Positions 9,124 to 16,973 of a DNA stretch of 64,000 bases are shown one piece after another. A program made the translations under genes and the position numbers. The DNA is taken from NCBI RefSeq assembly GCF_024347495.1, contig NZ_AP025490.1:310001-374000 (forward strand), in the 5' to 3' direction. Source of the stretch: Vibrio gallaecicus. Lineage in GTDB: Bacteria > Pseudomonadota > Gammaproteobacteria > Enterobacterales > Vibrionaceae. Below the pieces are notes generated by a model. The model was given only the letters and a program-made list of their open reading frames with translations, did not search any database and was not told the DNA's origin. The stretch's first letter is position 1, and every line of letters begins with the position of its first letter.

Positions 9124-12100
9124 CTAATCGGCTAAATTGCGATTCCAATGAATATTGTATTTAACGGATTCTTGATGAGCATAATCTGATTTTCCAACAA
9201 AGCTGTATATAGTATTTGTCTCTAGTTCAAACCTTCTAGGTATGCTAATGGAAACATTGCCTCGATAATCGCTTCTACAGTGAGATGAAATTTCCCACAA
9301 ATAGTCAGCTTTATCGCCAGAACTTAACCAGAATCCATCAAAACTATCACCAATCAACTGACAATTGAGGTCTTCACCATTTGGTGATTTTTCAAAGGTA
9401 ATACTTGCGTTAGATTGTGTCAGGTTGATACTTACTTTCCCCAGTACAGATGTTCCCTTTTGCTCTGTGGGTAAGTAGAAATCAAAACTATTGCCAGTGT
9501 GACCACCCATATTTGATTTCGCATTTAAACGCTCTTCTGCAGCGCTTTTATCTGTAAAGTGAGTTTTTCGAGAGCTATGAGCTATGATGGATAGAGCGCC
9601 AGGTGAAAGGTCACTAGCATCTCCAATCACGGTATAAATTGTTGAGTAAATGCCAGCTTGAACAACTATTACTGAGTTTTCATCATCAATGGTATATGTA
9701 CCGCTTTCAATCAAGTCAGCATCTGTGGGGCAAGTGGTATTGTTCGATGGATTACGTTTACTCCAGTAGTAACTTCCATCTTCAAATTTGACTGCATCAC
9801 ACCATACAACGCTATGCTCTAAAGACTCCCCATCCCCAGTAGATGAACCGTATTCAGTCATATAGAACGTTTTGCCGTTAAGTAAGCTTGGGTCAAGGAT
9901 CTCTGGTAATGTTGGCTTAGGTTGTGTTGAGCTTGGGTCCCATACCGCATTGATACTACGCAATAATGACTCATCGGGTGATTCTAAGACAATTACAACT
10001 TCTTCATCCATATCATCTTCATGCTGTGCAACAATGATGTTTAGTTCACCATCATTAAACTGACGCATGTATCGACCTTCGTTAAAAGCGCTTTCCCAAT
10101 TTTGATAAGTTAGTAACTCTTTTCCATCATTCCAGGTCGATACCTCCCAGGTGCCCGCCCAAACTGAAGGTAACAAATAGTTATCATCATAGGCTTCTAG
10201 TTCACGGGCTGTATATGTTCCTGATTGTGTAACCTCGGAAGCATAGATATGTTGTTCGTTAACCATAAAATTAACGCTTCTTAAGGGAACGTATCCAACA
10301 GATTCAATGCTTTGATAAATTGTATTACCCATTGGTGGAATAGGAAGCATTGCAGTAAATGGAAGTTCTTCAGTTGAATCTAACCAATACAAGTCATCTT
10401 TCATTTTTAATACAAGTTGATAGTCACCATTTTTTTCTGATGAGTAGACCGGAGTATATATGTCACCGTCACCCAATAAGGTGCCATCAGGTTGGATAGT
10501 GACAGGTTTGCAGTCCTCACTGTTCGGGCTAATTACTAGTTTTTTATTTTCTGGATCTTCGAGTGCTTCCAGTTGGGCTGGGATTGCAATGTCGAAACTT
10601 TTCTTCCAACAGAAGTAGTGTTGATCTTGGTCTTTCATCAGTGAAGCCCAGCCCATTCCAATGTCACCGTAATCTCTCCCGATTTCACCCATCCGCCACT
10701 CACCGCCAATAAAGTGCTTCTCTTCAAAGCGAGGGGTTGGAGCGGGTAAAACAGGATCTGTAGGCTCTGACGAGTCTTCTTCTGCTACAGGTACAACAAA
10801 TTTGGCTAATACTGGATCGTGAACACCATCAGAAGCAAAAATTTCGAGATCAGCATTCCCTTGAGTCGTAGGAATGCCTATTAGTGAAAGAGTTGCCTCG
10901 TTAATTGTTGTATTAACACCTTCGATAGTGTCTTGCGTTGTCAGGGTTAATGTATCGTCATCACTAAATAGTTGGTCAAGGCTTATGTTGGCGTTAACCG
11001 CAATACCAACTTGTAACTCAAGGGCTGTCAGTTCATCTGCCACGCGCTGCTGCTGTGTTGGTTCTGTAACAGGAGCTGTATTTGGAGCTTCTGAAACTGT
11101 AAGGGAGAAGCTTTGGGCTGCTGCTGGGTTTACGCCATCATTAGCCGTTACGTTAAATGTAAAAACACCCTCTTGTTCTGGTGTTCCAAGTATGTGGATC
11201 TCATCACTTGCGTTATCAACGTTGATACTCAGCCCACTTTGTTCGGCTTCAGTAACCTCGTAGGTCAGTTCGTCGTTATCGGCATCGATAAATAAATTGT
11301 CAATCAATAGACGCGCATCTGTACTTACCGTCGCAGTCAGATTTAGAGCGTCGAGATCGGCTTGTAAGGTATTTTGCTCATTTAATATTGGCGCGGTATT
11401 GGGTGTTGTTGCTGTTACATTTAGCACTAATGGGTAAGAGCGAGATACTTCATCAGATGCATAGATCAACACATCGTATACACCAGCTTGAGTGGGAGTA
11501 ACCGTTAAAGTTGTACCACTGTTCGTAATATCAGCGCCTGCTTCTTCTTGTGCGTCAACGGTATACACTAAGGCGTCGCCATCAGCATCAATGAAAAGTG
11601 CATTTAATTCATAGTTGCGTGATTGGCCAAGTTCGAAGGTGACTGGTTGAATGCTAGTGTCTTCAGCTTGAGTAGGGCGATTATTTGGTGTAATACCGAT
11701 ATAGCCGTTTTCTCCAGTGTTCACTACAGGGGCATACTCATCGCTTAGAGTTTGGTTTTCATCCGCAATAATATCTGAAGTCTCTGTCGATATATCTTCA
11801 ATAACATTGAGTTGGTCTGCCGGAGCAAGCACATCGTCATAGTCAACTAACGTTTCACCTACAATATTGATGGCTTTAGCCTTTTCTGCTTCTTCGCCTT
11901 CTCCTTCTGCCACTGCGACGTAATCACCAAAGATATCTTCAGAATTAAAAACCACATTGTCATTAGTATTGAAAGACTCAACAACAGCTTGCTCGGCCTC
12001 TTCTTGAGTCATTTCAGTGCCATTAGCTTCGGAATGCTCAATTTGTTCAACAACAAGGTTCGTCATTGGACTAACAACAATAGGCTCGTCAGCACTTTTT

Positions 12101-12429
12101 GGTACCGAAGGGGCTGCAAGAGTAAACTCATCAATAACAACACCGCGGGTCATATCAATCGTTTCATTTGCAATGGCTTTAATGCACACCTTTTGGTCAA
12201 CAATGTCATCCGTAAGATCGAGTGTCAGTTGACCACTTCGGTTGGTTCTACCTACAAACGAGTCACAGTTATCTCCAATATAAACTTCGGCATTATTTAG
12301 GTAGCCATCAATGGCTGTGATTGTGAACTGTGGTGTTGGTGTTGGTGTTGGAGAAGAGTTTGAGTCATCGCTCCCACAACCCGTTAACGCCATTGAAACT
12401 GCCGCTGCCAGCAAGCTGATTTTTTTCAT
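9124..12429 (-). CDS. large surface lipoprotein with tandem cadherin/Ig-like repeats
   Basis: A 1101-aa protein with a lipoprotein signal (MKKISLLAAAVSMALTGC, lipobox LTGC, Cys18) followed by G at +2, which favours the outer membrane. A Ser/Asp/Thr/Pro linker precedes a carboxypeptidase-regulatory-like module (TAIDGYLNNAEVYIGD, residues ~38-75). An acidic helical stretch follows (~100-240), then about three repeats (~250-560) with the dystroglycan-type signature (LFIDADGDALVYTV, LFIDADNDELTYEV, LFSDDDTLTL). Residues ~570-1101 form an unrecognised Trp/Tyr-rich region. It is very acidic and probably binds calcium in the repeats. Function is unknown; an adhesin or polymer-binding surface protein is plausible. 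It is divergent from the LysR-type gene and shares its promoter design with the 13801-14949 lipoprotein gene. Confidence 0.8.
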   Translation of the reverse strand: MKKISLLAAAVSMALTGCGSDDSNSSPTPTPTPQFTITAIDGYLNNAEVYIGDNCDSFVGRTNRSGQLTLDLTDDIVDQKVCIKAIANETIDMTRGVVIDEFTLAAPSVPKSADEPIVVSPMTNLVVEQIEHSEANGTEMTQEEAEQAVVESFNTNDNVVFNSEDIFGDYVAVAEGEGEEAEKAKAINIVGETLVDYDDVLAPADQLNVIEDISTETSDIIADENQTLSDEYAPVVNTGENGYIGITPNNRPTQAEDTSIQPVTFELGQSRNYELNALFIDADGDALVYTVDAQEEAGADITNSGTTLTVTPTQAGVYDVLIYASDEVSRSYPLVLNVTATTPNTAPILNEQNTLQADLDALNLTATVSTDARLLIDNLFIDADNDELTYEVTEAEQSGLSINVDNASDEIHILGTPEQEGVFTFNVTANDGVNPAAAQSFSLTVSEAPNTAPVTEPTQQQRVADELTALELQVGIAVNANISLDQLFSDDDTLTLTTQDTIEGVNTTINEATLSLIGIPTTQGNADLEIFASDGVHDPVLAKFVVPVAEEDSSEPTDPVLPAPTPRFEEKHFIGGEWRMGEIGRDYGDIGMGWASLMKDQDQHYFCWKKSFDIAIPAQLEALEDPENKKLVISPNSEDCKPVTIQPDGTLLGDGDIYTPVYSSEKNGDYQLVLKMKDDLYWLDSTEELPFTAMLPIPPMGNTIYQSIESVGYVPLRSVNFMVNEQHIYASEVTQSGTYTARELEAYDDNYLLPSVWAGTWEVSTWNDGKELLTYQNWESAFNEGRYMRQFNDGELNIIVAQHEDDMDEEVVIVLESPDESLLRSINAVWDPSSTQPKPTLPEILDPSLLNGKTFYMTEYGSSTGDGESLEHSVVWCDAVKFEDGSYYWSKRNPSNNTTCPTDADLIESGTYTIDDENSVIVVQAGIYSTIYTVIGDASDLSPGALSIIAHSSRKTHFTDKSAAEERLNAKSNMGGHTGNSFDFYLPTEQKGTSVLGKVSINLTQSNASITFEKSPNGEDLNCQLIGDSFDGFWLSSGDKADYLWEISSHCRSDYRGNVSISIPRRFELETNTIYSFVGKSDYAHQESVKYNIHWNRNLAD

Positions 12430-12512
12430 TACTCTTACGTCCTTCGTAGGTGAGTTTTAGTCTTTGGCTTATCAGGATTTAAATGAAATATAACCATTTA
12501 ATAAGATCGCGA

Positions 12513-12543
12513 AGTCTACGTTTTTGAGGGTGAAATTTGGCAC
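12513..12543 (-). promoter_or_regulatory. predicted activator-type promoter of the large lipoprotein gene
   Basis: On the minus strand a -35-like GTGCCA (12538-12543) and -10-like TAGACT (12513-12518) are 19 bases apart. Both are weak and over-spaced, as expected for an activator-dependent promoter. The same layout (TTGTCA-19-TACTAT) lies upstream of the second lipoprotein gene at the matching distance from its operator. Across 12505-12556 versus 15015-15066 about 38 of 52 positions agree without gaps. Confidence 0.5.
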
Positions 12544-12547
12544 TATC

Positions 12548-12569
12548 AAATATAAATAACTTTATATTT
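12548..12569. promoter_or_regulatory. palindromic operator copy 1
   Basis: Perfect inverted repeat AAATATAAA-TAAC-TTTATATTT, immediately upstream of the predicted lipoprotein promoter and about 120 bp from the start codon. It is one of three related sites in this regulon. It is probably bound by the neighbouring LysR-type protein or another dimeric regulator. Confidence 0.55.
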
Positions 12570-12737
12570 AGCTGGAGAGAATTCAGCTTGTGAATTTTGG
12601 AATATAGCTTTTGGTTGATGCAGTAGAGGAGAGAGTAATAAGACACAGATTGTTAATTGACTAACTAGAACAGCGTGGTGTAACGAGTGGAAAGTGAATG
12701 AAGTCAACTTTCTGAAGAGGTATTACTGATACTATTA

Positions 12738-12757
12738 AATATAAAAATATTTATATT
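12738..12757. promoter_or_regulatory. palindromic operator copy 2, in front of the LysR-type gene
   Basis: Inverted repeat AATATAAA-AATA-TTTATATT ending 10 bases before the regulator start codon. The flank ACTATTAAATATAAA matches copy 1 (ACTATCAAATATAAA) at all but one base. A site this close to the start suggests autorepression of the regulator. Confidence 0.55.
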
Positions 12758-12767
12758 AATAATCAAT

Positions 12768-13688
12768 ATGAACTTTAATGAGTACTACTTGTTGGCTGTT
12801 TTTGCAGCGGTGGTGGAAGAAAGGCAATATACCAATGCGGCGAAGCGGTTAGGGATAACTCAGCCATCGGTGAGCCAAAGCATTTCAAAGCTGCGAGATA
12901 TCTATAACGATCCACTTTTCATTAGGGAGAAGTTAGGCGTTAGACCGACAGCTTTTGCGTTAGAAATTTACCCAGATATTGCTGATGCAATTTTAAAGTT
13001 AGATGCATTATCAGCGACAAGGACTCGATTTGATCCGAGTCTGAGTAAGCGTGTATTTAAAATATCAACCATCAGTCTATTTGAGCACACTTTAATACCC
13101 GAGCTTTTTAAGGAAATTGAAGATGAAGCTCCGTATGTGACGATTTTAGTTGATAATCACAGTACAAAAGAAACCAAAGATATGTTGAGGCAAGGTACGA
13201 TTGATCTCTCACTAGAAGGTTCTTCTGATACTGAATCATCAATACTTTCCCACATTATTTACGATGATGAGTTAGTTATCGTCTGTCGGAAAAATCATCC
13301 TGCATTTTCTGAAAATACGATAAGCGAGAGTGAGTTTCTAGAACATCAACACGTTACACTTTCAAGTATCTCTGGTAATCATAGTTTTTTCGAGAGTTTA
13401 TTACCCTCGAGCATTCAACTGCTGCAAAAACGAAAAGTGAAAAGACAAGTTGCGAGTTATTGGGGGTTACTATCTTCTGTTCAAAGTAGTAATAACCTAG
13501 CTATTTTTACGCGTAAAATGGTGGAAAAAAACTCGGACGTTTTTAATTTAAAAATTTTGGATAATAATTTTTTAGAGCAGAAAGTTGAGGCGTGTGTGTA
13601 TTGGTCAAAATCTAGAAACCTTGACCCATCTATTATTTGGTTGAAGGAAAAGGTAAGAGCTGCCGCTATTAATGCCTTATCTTCTTAA
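12768..13688 (+). CDS. LysR-family transcriptional regulator
   Basis: A 306-aa LysR-type protein. Residues 6-65 form the winged helix-turn-helix (YLLAVFAAVVEERQYTNAAKRLGITQPSVSQSISKLRDIYNDPLFIREKLGVRPT). A periplasmic-binding-like effector domain covers ~90-300 (FKISTISLFEHTLIPELFKEIEDEAP, DLSLEGSSDTESSILSHIIYDDELVIVCRKNHPAF). The N-terminal sequence resembles the LeuO/NodD-like branch. The coinducer is unknown. It lies between two lipoprotein genes transcribed the other way. The three shared AT-rich palindromes around it make it the likely regulator of both lipoproteins and of itself; this is inferred from position. Confidence 0.88.
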   Translation: MNFNEYYLLAVFAAVVEERQYTNAAKRLGITQPSVSQSISKLRDIYNDPLFIREKLGVRPTAFALEIYPDIADAILKLDALSATRTRFDPSLSKRVFKISTISLFEHTLIPELFKEIEDEAPYVTILVDNHSTKETKDMLRQGTIDLSLEGSSDTESSILSHIIYDDELVIVCRKNHPAFSENTISESEFLEHQHVTLSSISGNHSFFESLLPSSIQLLQKRKVKRQVASYWGLLSSVQSSNNLAIFTRKMVEKNSDVFNLKILDNNFLEQKVEACVYWSKSRNLDPSIIWLKEKVRAAAINALSS

Positions 13689-13753
13689 GTAGCGGTTATG
13701 TGCTTTTGGCAATATCTGTTTAGAGACACTTGATTTAGATAGTTATTGCCTAA

Positions 13754-13784
13754 AAAACGATGCCAAGTGGCATCGTTTTGTTTT
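13754..13784. terminator. bidirectional terminator between the LysR-type and metalloprotease genes
   Basis: An 11-bp stem AAAACGATGCC/GGCATCGTTTT on an AAGT loop with A- and T-rich flanks, lying between convergent genes. Confidence 0.9.
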
Positions 13785-13800
13785 GAATTATGCGAGGTTA

Positions 13801-14949
13801 TTACTCAACAACTGTTAGTTCGCTGATTGGTGTTGCCACTGGGTTATGGTAGATAGCTTTCAAAACGGCGATTGCTCGCTCATCCCAAATTCCGTCCATG
13901 CCGAAACCATTAAAGTGGGCCCCAAGACCTAGTGCGTGACCTAACTCATGAATGATAATGTCTTTAGTGATGGTGCCCATATTCTTACAGATGCTGTTAT
14001 GACTACCCAGGTTAACCATGTGCCAGTTGCTGTTCGTGAAGTAGGCTTTATCGTCAATTTTGAAGCCCGTGTCACCACCATAAAACGGGAACGTACTGTG
14101 GTTTGCTTTGTAATTACTGCACTGTGACGAATCAAGCAACGCATGAGTAGTACCGTAGGAGATTGTGATTGCACCACGAACACCATAGTAATCAACGATG
14201 TCTTCATAGCTGTCGGTTTCAATAACGTTACCATATTTAGGGTGGTCCACATCTGTGTGCGTAGCTGTGTCTGCGTCGTAGTTACGTGTTTTGTCGCTGT
14301 TGTATGTATGACCCTTCCACAAGTTGCGGTACTGCTTTGCAGTATCGTAATACTCACCACCAGATTCAATAGCTTCTTTAAACTTGCGTTCTTCGTTTAG
14401 GTAAAAATCAGGATCGAATTGTGCCAAGTTTACATCCAAGATTTCATCGTTGAATATTTTAACGCCTACTTGTGCCTCGATTGTCCCAACAGCATCCACA
14501 ATTAGGGCGCGGCGTTCAGGTGTTAAATGTTCATTATCATTGATGAAAACTGTTACTAATCGGCTATAACCGTCATCACTCATTGGAGCAGTAGATGAAA
14601 CCCCGTTCACATCAGACTCCGTTCGGTATCTTAGAGTTTTACCTTCTTGTATATTCAAAGCACCAAGCGCAGCCAATGCAGTTTGGTGCTCTTCCGTGCT
14701 CATGCCAACATCATCAAGGCAAGATCCTCCTCCACAATATGAGCCACCTGTAAAAGCGAAGGATTCGTCACTCCCATACTCCCACATTTGACCAACACTC
14801 GGAGACATCAAATTGCGAGTCAATCCTTGAGTTGCGGTTACGCTCTCTTGAATAAATACATCATCGATGGTTTGCGATGGAGAGTCATCATCACCACAAC
14901 CAACCAAAGCTACGGTAATCGCTGCTGTTAAGAAATTTATTCTTTTCAT
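13801..14949 (-). CDS. metzincin-like zinc metalloprotease lipoprotein
   Basis: A 382-aa lipoprotein: MKRINFLTAAITVALVGC (lipobox LVGC, Cys18), then GDDDS as in the neighbouring lipoprotein. The extended zinc site HELGHALGLGAH (His334, Glu335, His338, His344) is the metzincin HExxHxxGxxH pattern, and GFGMDG follows as a possible Met-turn region. A cysteine-rich segment CGGGSCLDD lies near the N-terminus. The start is set at 14949 because the signal peptide begins there. An in-frame ATG 63 bases upstream would put a charged leader before the signal and precede the conserved AAGGACGTA leader element. The protein is probably outer-membrane-anchored and surface or periplasmic. Its substrate is unknown. 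Confidence 0.82.
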   Translation of the reverse strand: MKRINFLTAAITVALVGCGDDDSPSQTIDDVFIQESVTATQGLTRNLMSPSVGQMWEYGSDESFAFTGGSYCGGGSCLDDVGMSTEEHQTALAALGALNIQEGKTLRYRTESDVNGVSSTAPMSDDGYSRLVTVFINDNEHLTPERRALIVDAVGTIEAQVGVKIFNDEILDVNLAQFDPDFYLNEERKFKEAIESGGEYYDTAKQYRNLWKGHTYNSDKTRNYDADTATHTDVDHPKYGNVIETDSYEDIVDYYGVRGAITISYGTTHALLDSSQCSNYKANHSTFPFYGGDTGFKIDDKAYFTNSNWHMVNLGSHNSICKNMGTITKDIIIHELGHALGLGAHFNGFGMDGIWDERAIAVLKAIYHNPVATPISELTVVE

Positions 14950-15022
14950 TAATCGTACGTCCTTTTTATATTCAGGTTTGCTTATGGGTTTAATGGACAT
15001 AAGGCGAACCATTAGATCGCGG

Positions 15023-15053
15023 ATAGTACTTTTTTTAGAATAAAATCTGACAA
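15023..15053 (-). promoter_or_regulatory. predicted activator-type promoter of the metalloprotease gene
   Basis: On the minus strand TTGTCA (15048-15053) and TACTAT (15023-15028) have a 19-base spacer. This is the counterpart of the promoter at 12513-12543, inside a gapless shared block that begins at GATCGCG near the expected start of transcription. Confidence 0.5.
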
Positions 15054-15057
15054 TATT

Positions 15058-15078
15058 AGATATAAATCTATTTATGCC
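15058..15078. promoter_or_regulatory. palindromic operator copy 3 (degenerate)
   Basis: AGATATAAA-TCTA-TTTATGCCT, the third member of the AAATATAAA-N4-TTTATATTT family. The left arm and inner part are conserved and the outer right arm is decayed. Its distance to the metalloprotease start codon (about 110-130 bp) matches that of copy 1 to the large lipoprotein gene. Confidence 0.45.
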
Positions 15079-15184
15079 TGGTTAGGAGGTATGAATATTG
15101 ATAGAAATTATCGAGACCATTTAGGAGCTCATGGTTTGGCAATTAGACCTGAAATGAAAGGGAACGTGCCAAGCCTGCTTATGA

Positions 15185-15213
15185 TTGAAGCAATGCTAGT
15201 AGGGCTGTATAAT
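15185..15213 (+). promoter_or_regulatory. orphaned native dusA promoter
   Basis: TTGAAG (15185-15190), a 17-base spacer and a consensus TATAAT (15208-15213). It points at the stranded dusA start at 15328. The substitute promoter supplied by the island at 33352-33380 has the identical -35, -10 and spacing. Confidence 0.6.
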
Positions 15214-15327
15214 CCCCCGCCTTATGTTGAACCGAGGGTGATCGTTCATTCTCTCTACATAAGAACAGCTAACACATAAAGCGGTGTGCTATGAGCTATA
15301 TCGTTGAATTTCTAAGAGGTATCAAAT

Positions 15328-15375
15328 ATGTATCCATCATCCCGCTTATCCGTCGCTCCAATGCTCGATTCGTAG
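15328..15375 (+). pseudogene. dusA: stranded 5' end of dusA (15-codon remnant)
   Basis: ATG with an upstream AAGAGGT opens a frame reading MYPSSRLSVAPMLDS before a TAG. The intact dusA at 33539 begins [15 protein letters not shown]. Nucleotide identity is highest at the end, where ATGCTCGATT is shared exactly. This is best explained as the original start of dusA, cut off when the island inserted at codons 12-15. The island supplied a replacement start on its other side. The remnant could still be transcribed and translated into a 15-residue peptide with no expected function. Confidence 0.8.
15361..15370. other. left attachment-site core of the dusA island
   Basis: ATGCTCGATT, also found at 33572-33581 inside intact dusA. 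The flanks diverge at once on the island side (CGTAG here, GGACT in dusA). The real crossover segment may be longer or imperfectly matched. Confidence 0.6.
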
Positions 15376-15439
15376 CACTGAGCTAGTTTGGCCTATAAAA
15401 ACAGAGTGTTACGTCTGTTCTGAGAAGTTGAGGGGATGG

Positions 15440-15453
15440 TTAGGGGACTGTTA
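15440..15453. repeat. left-end 14-mer, candidate integrase or accessory-factor arm site
   Basis: TTAGGGGACTGTTA matches TTGGGGGACAGTTA at 33400-33413 at 12 of 14 positions. A poorer copy, TTGAGGGGATGGTT, overlaps just to the left (15428-15441). It lies about 70 bp inside the left attachment core. Confidence 0.45.
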
Positions 15454-15603
15454 CTCGTCATAAAAATAAAAGCACCGTCTTACCCATACTATCTCCCTTT
15501 CTGAACAATTCCAAAAAAATGCTTTATGGGCGTGAAAAAGTGCAGCTAAATATTATTGATAGAGCGTGTCACTATGACCGACGATAATAAATTAGGAGCA
15601 CCG

Positions 15604-15882
15604 ATGAGCGTTACTTTGAATTCCATTTCCACTCAATCGCTTTTAGCAGCCAAACATAGCAACGAGCCTCTTATTCCGTTGGAAGTTGTTGCAACAACTT
15701 ATCTCGGGCTGACAGCAAGTACAGCGAAACGGAAAGCACGCATTAATGACCTCCCTTTTCCTGTAATTCGTTTAGGCGATTCTCAGAAAGCCCCGTGGTT
15801 GGTCGATTTTAACCACCTTATCGCTTATGTAGAGCGTGTAGCCACCGAGTCTCAATGCGATTGGCTTCGCATGCAGTGCTAG
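15604..15882 (+). CDS. PrtN-like (pyocin activator family) DNA-binding protein
   Basis: A 92-aa protein whose core IPLEVVATTYLGLTASTAKRKARINDLPFPVIRLGDSQKAPWLVDFNHLIAYVE follows the pyocin activator PrtN family pattern, a small helix-turn-helix fold related to AlpA/excisionase-type regulators. ATG 15604 is chosen because AGGAG sits 5 bases upstream. Upstream in-frame starts (ATG 15574, TTG 15556) lack such a site. Proteins of this type recur at the ends of integrative islands in vibrios and may control excision or activate cargo. The gene is the first on the left end of the island. Confidence 0.78.
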   Translation: MSVTLNSISTQSLLAAKHSNEPLIPLEVVATTYLGLTASTAKRKARINDLPFPVIRLGDSQKAPWLVDFNHLIAYVERVATESQCDWLRMQC

Positions 15883-15923
15883 GTAAAAAGTGAAGCCTGT
15901 TGATATGACAGGCTTCCTACAAA

Positions 15924-16757
15924 TTAGTGTATCTTGTTTTTTATAACTTCAGCTTGCTCTTGTTGCTGCTTCGACAGTGAGTGATAAGCGAGAGATTCAT
16001 AGGTTTTCATGAGTCGATTCTCTTGGCGTCGTTGTTGCCTGTCGTTATGTTCTTCTTTCGCTTTTAACCACTTATCAAACTGGTTTTGCATCTTCGAGAT
16101 AAGTTTTTCTATCTCTAAAGCTTGATTAGCTTTTTCATACTTATATTGCCAAGTCGAGAGCCTTCTGCCTTTTTCAGCTTCAATAGGTTCATAGCTTCTA
16201 TGATCTACCCCGACATGTTTTAAAACAGCAGAATTGAAAGCTTCCTTGATTAATCTAGTGACTTTCTTCTGCTGAAGTTCCTTCAGAACTCGCTTGCCAA
16301 CGACCTTCCCAATAATTAAGTGGACGTGATCGCCGCTGCCGCGTTTTCCGCCTTGTTCTTGTTGGTGTAATACAGCTCGGATTTGTTGTCTGTATTGAGC
16401 GAACTCAGATTTATTCAGTTTGCAGAGCTTCGCCAACGCTAAGCTGCAATCCTTAATCACGGATTGCCATTGTTGGGTAGTAGGGCGGTATCCTTTGGGT
16501 AAAGTGAGACAGTATTCAACCGCGTAGCTTGAAAGGGGGCGACCGCCACGACTGTTATACATCTGTTGATTCAGTCTAAACTCTTCGCCAGCAAGCGCTA
16601 TGCGGTTAGATGTTTCCGCGCAACCAAAAATAGAAACGATACGCTGGGTATGTTTGTGGTTGGCGTGCGTTAGGCTTTGAAGGTAGCGTTCGCGCATCAT
16701 GACGCCATCAGTAGCAAAGCGAACGGGTTGGGTTATTACAGTCCAGTTTTTTAGCAT
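15924..16757 (-). CDS. HUH-type relaxase/replication-initiator-like protein
   Basis: A 277-aa protein. A segment SRGGRPLSSYAVEYCLTLPKGYRPTTQQWQSVIKDCSLAL is followed by GSGDHVHLIIGK with His144-Val-His146, the HUH metal-binding pattern. This order resembles mobilisation relaxases (MOB_P/Q-like) and HUH replication proteins, in which a tyrosine (candidates Tyr78, Tyr82) nicks DNA. Residues ~200-277 form a charged coiled-coil-like tail rich in Gln, Glu and Lys. The divergent non-coding region contains two clean inverted repeats that could form an origin of transfer. Specific family membership is uncertain. Confidence 0.6.
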   Translation of the reverse strand: MLKNWTVITQPVRFATDGVMMRERYLQSLTHANHKHTQRIVSIFGCAETSNRIALAGEEFRLNQQMYNSRGGRPLSSYAVEYCLTLPKGYRPTTQQWQSVIKDCSLALAKLCKLNKSEFAQYRQQIRAVLHQQEQGGKRGSGDHVHLIIGKVVGKRVLKELQQKKVTRLIKEAFNSAVLKHVGVDHRSYEPIEAEKGRRLSTWQYKYEKANQALEIEKLISKMQNQFDKWLKAKEEHNDRQQRRQENRLMKTYESLAYHSLSKQQQEQAEVIKNKIH

Positions 16758-16803
16758 GTTGGATGTTTATTTAAATTTTAGACTTTTGCCTTAACCTGTA
16801 CAA

Positions 16804-16836
16804 ACTACTGGACTGTAACCATACATATCCAGTAGT
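16804..16836. repeat. spaced inverted repeat upstream of the HUH gene (candidate oriT element)
   Basis: ACTACTGGA (16804-16812) and TCCAGTAGT (16828-16836) are perfect 9-bp inverted arms with 15 bases between them, about 45 bp upstream of the HUH-type gene start. Confidence 0.5.
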
Positions 16837-16874
16837 GGTTCCAGATAGGACAACGGCTTCGCATTGTCACTGGC

Positions 16875-16893
16875 AAGAAGGGAGACCCTTCTT
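16875..16893. repeat. perfect short hairpin near the HUH gene (candidate oriT element)
   Basis: AAGAAGGG-AGA-CCCTTCTT, an 8-bp stem with a 3-base loop and no T-run. It is therefore not an obvious terminator. It lies 38 bp from the previous inverted repeat. Confidence 0.5.
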
Positions 16894-16973
16894 AACTACC
16901 CCTAAAAAGAGCGCTCGCACTTTTACCAAATTTTGCTGTTGGAAAAAGAAAATGTATCCTTTAAATAAACACT

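Noticed and set aside
12548..12569. Reading the palindrome as a standard LysR T-N11-A box
   Set aside because: The repeat has an even 4-base spacer, so its symmetry does not fit the odd-length T-N11-A pattern. It is kept only as an operator of uncertain owner.
15091..15279. 62-codon frame right after an AGGAGGT
   Set aside because: The Shine-Dalgarno-like sequence abuts the ATG with almost no spacing, the frame overlaps the predicted native dusA promoter, and the peptide has no recognisable family.
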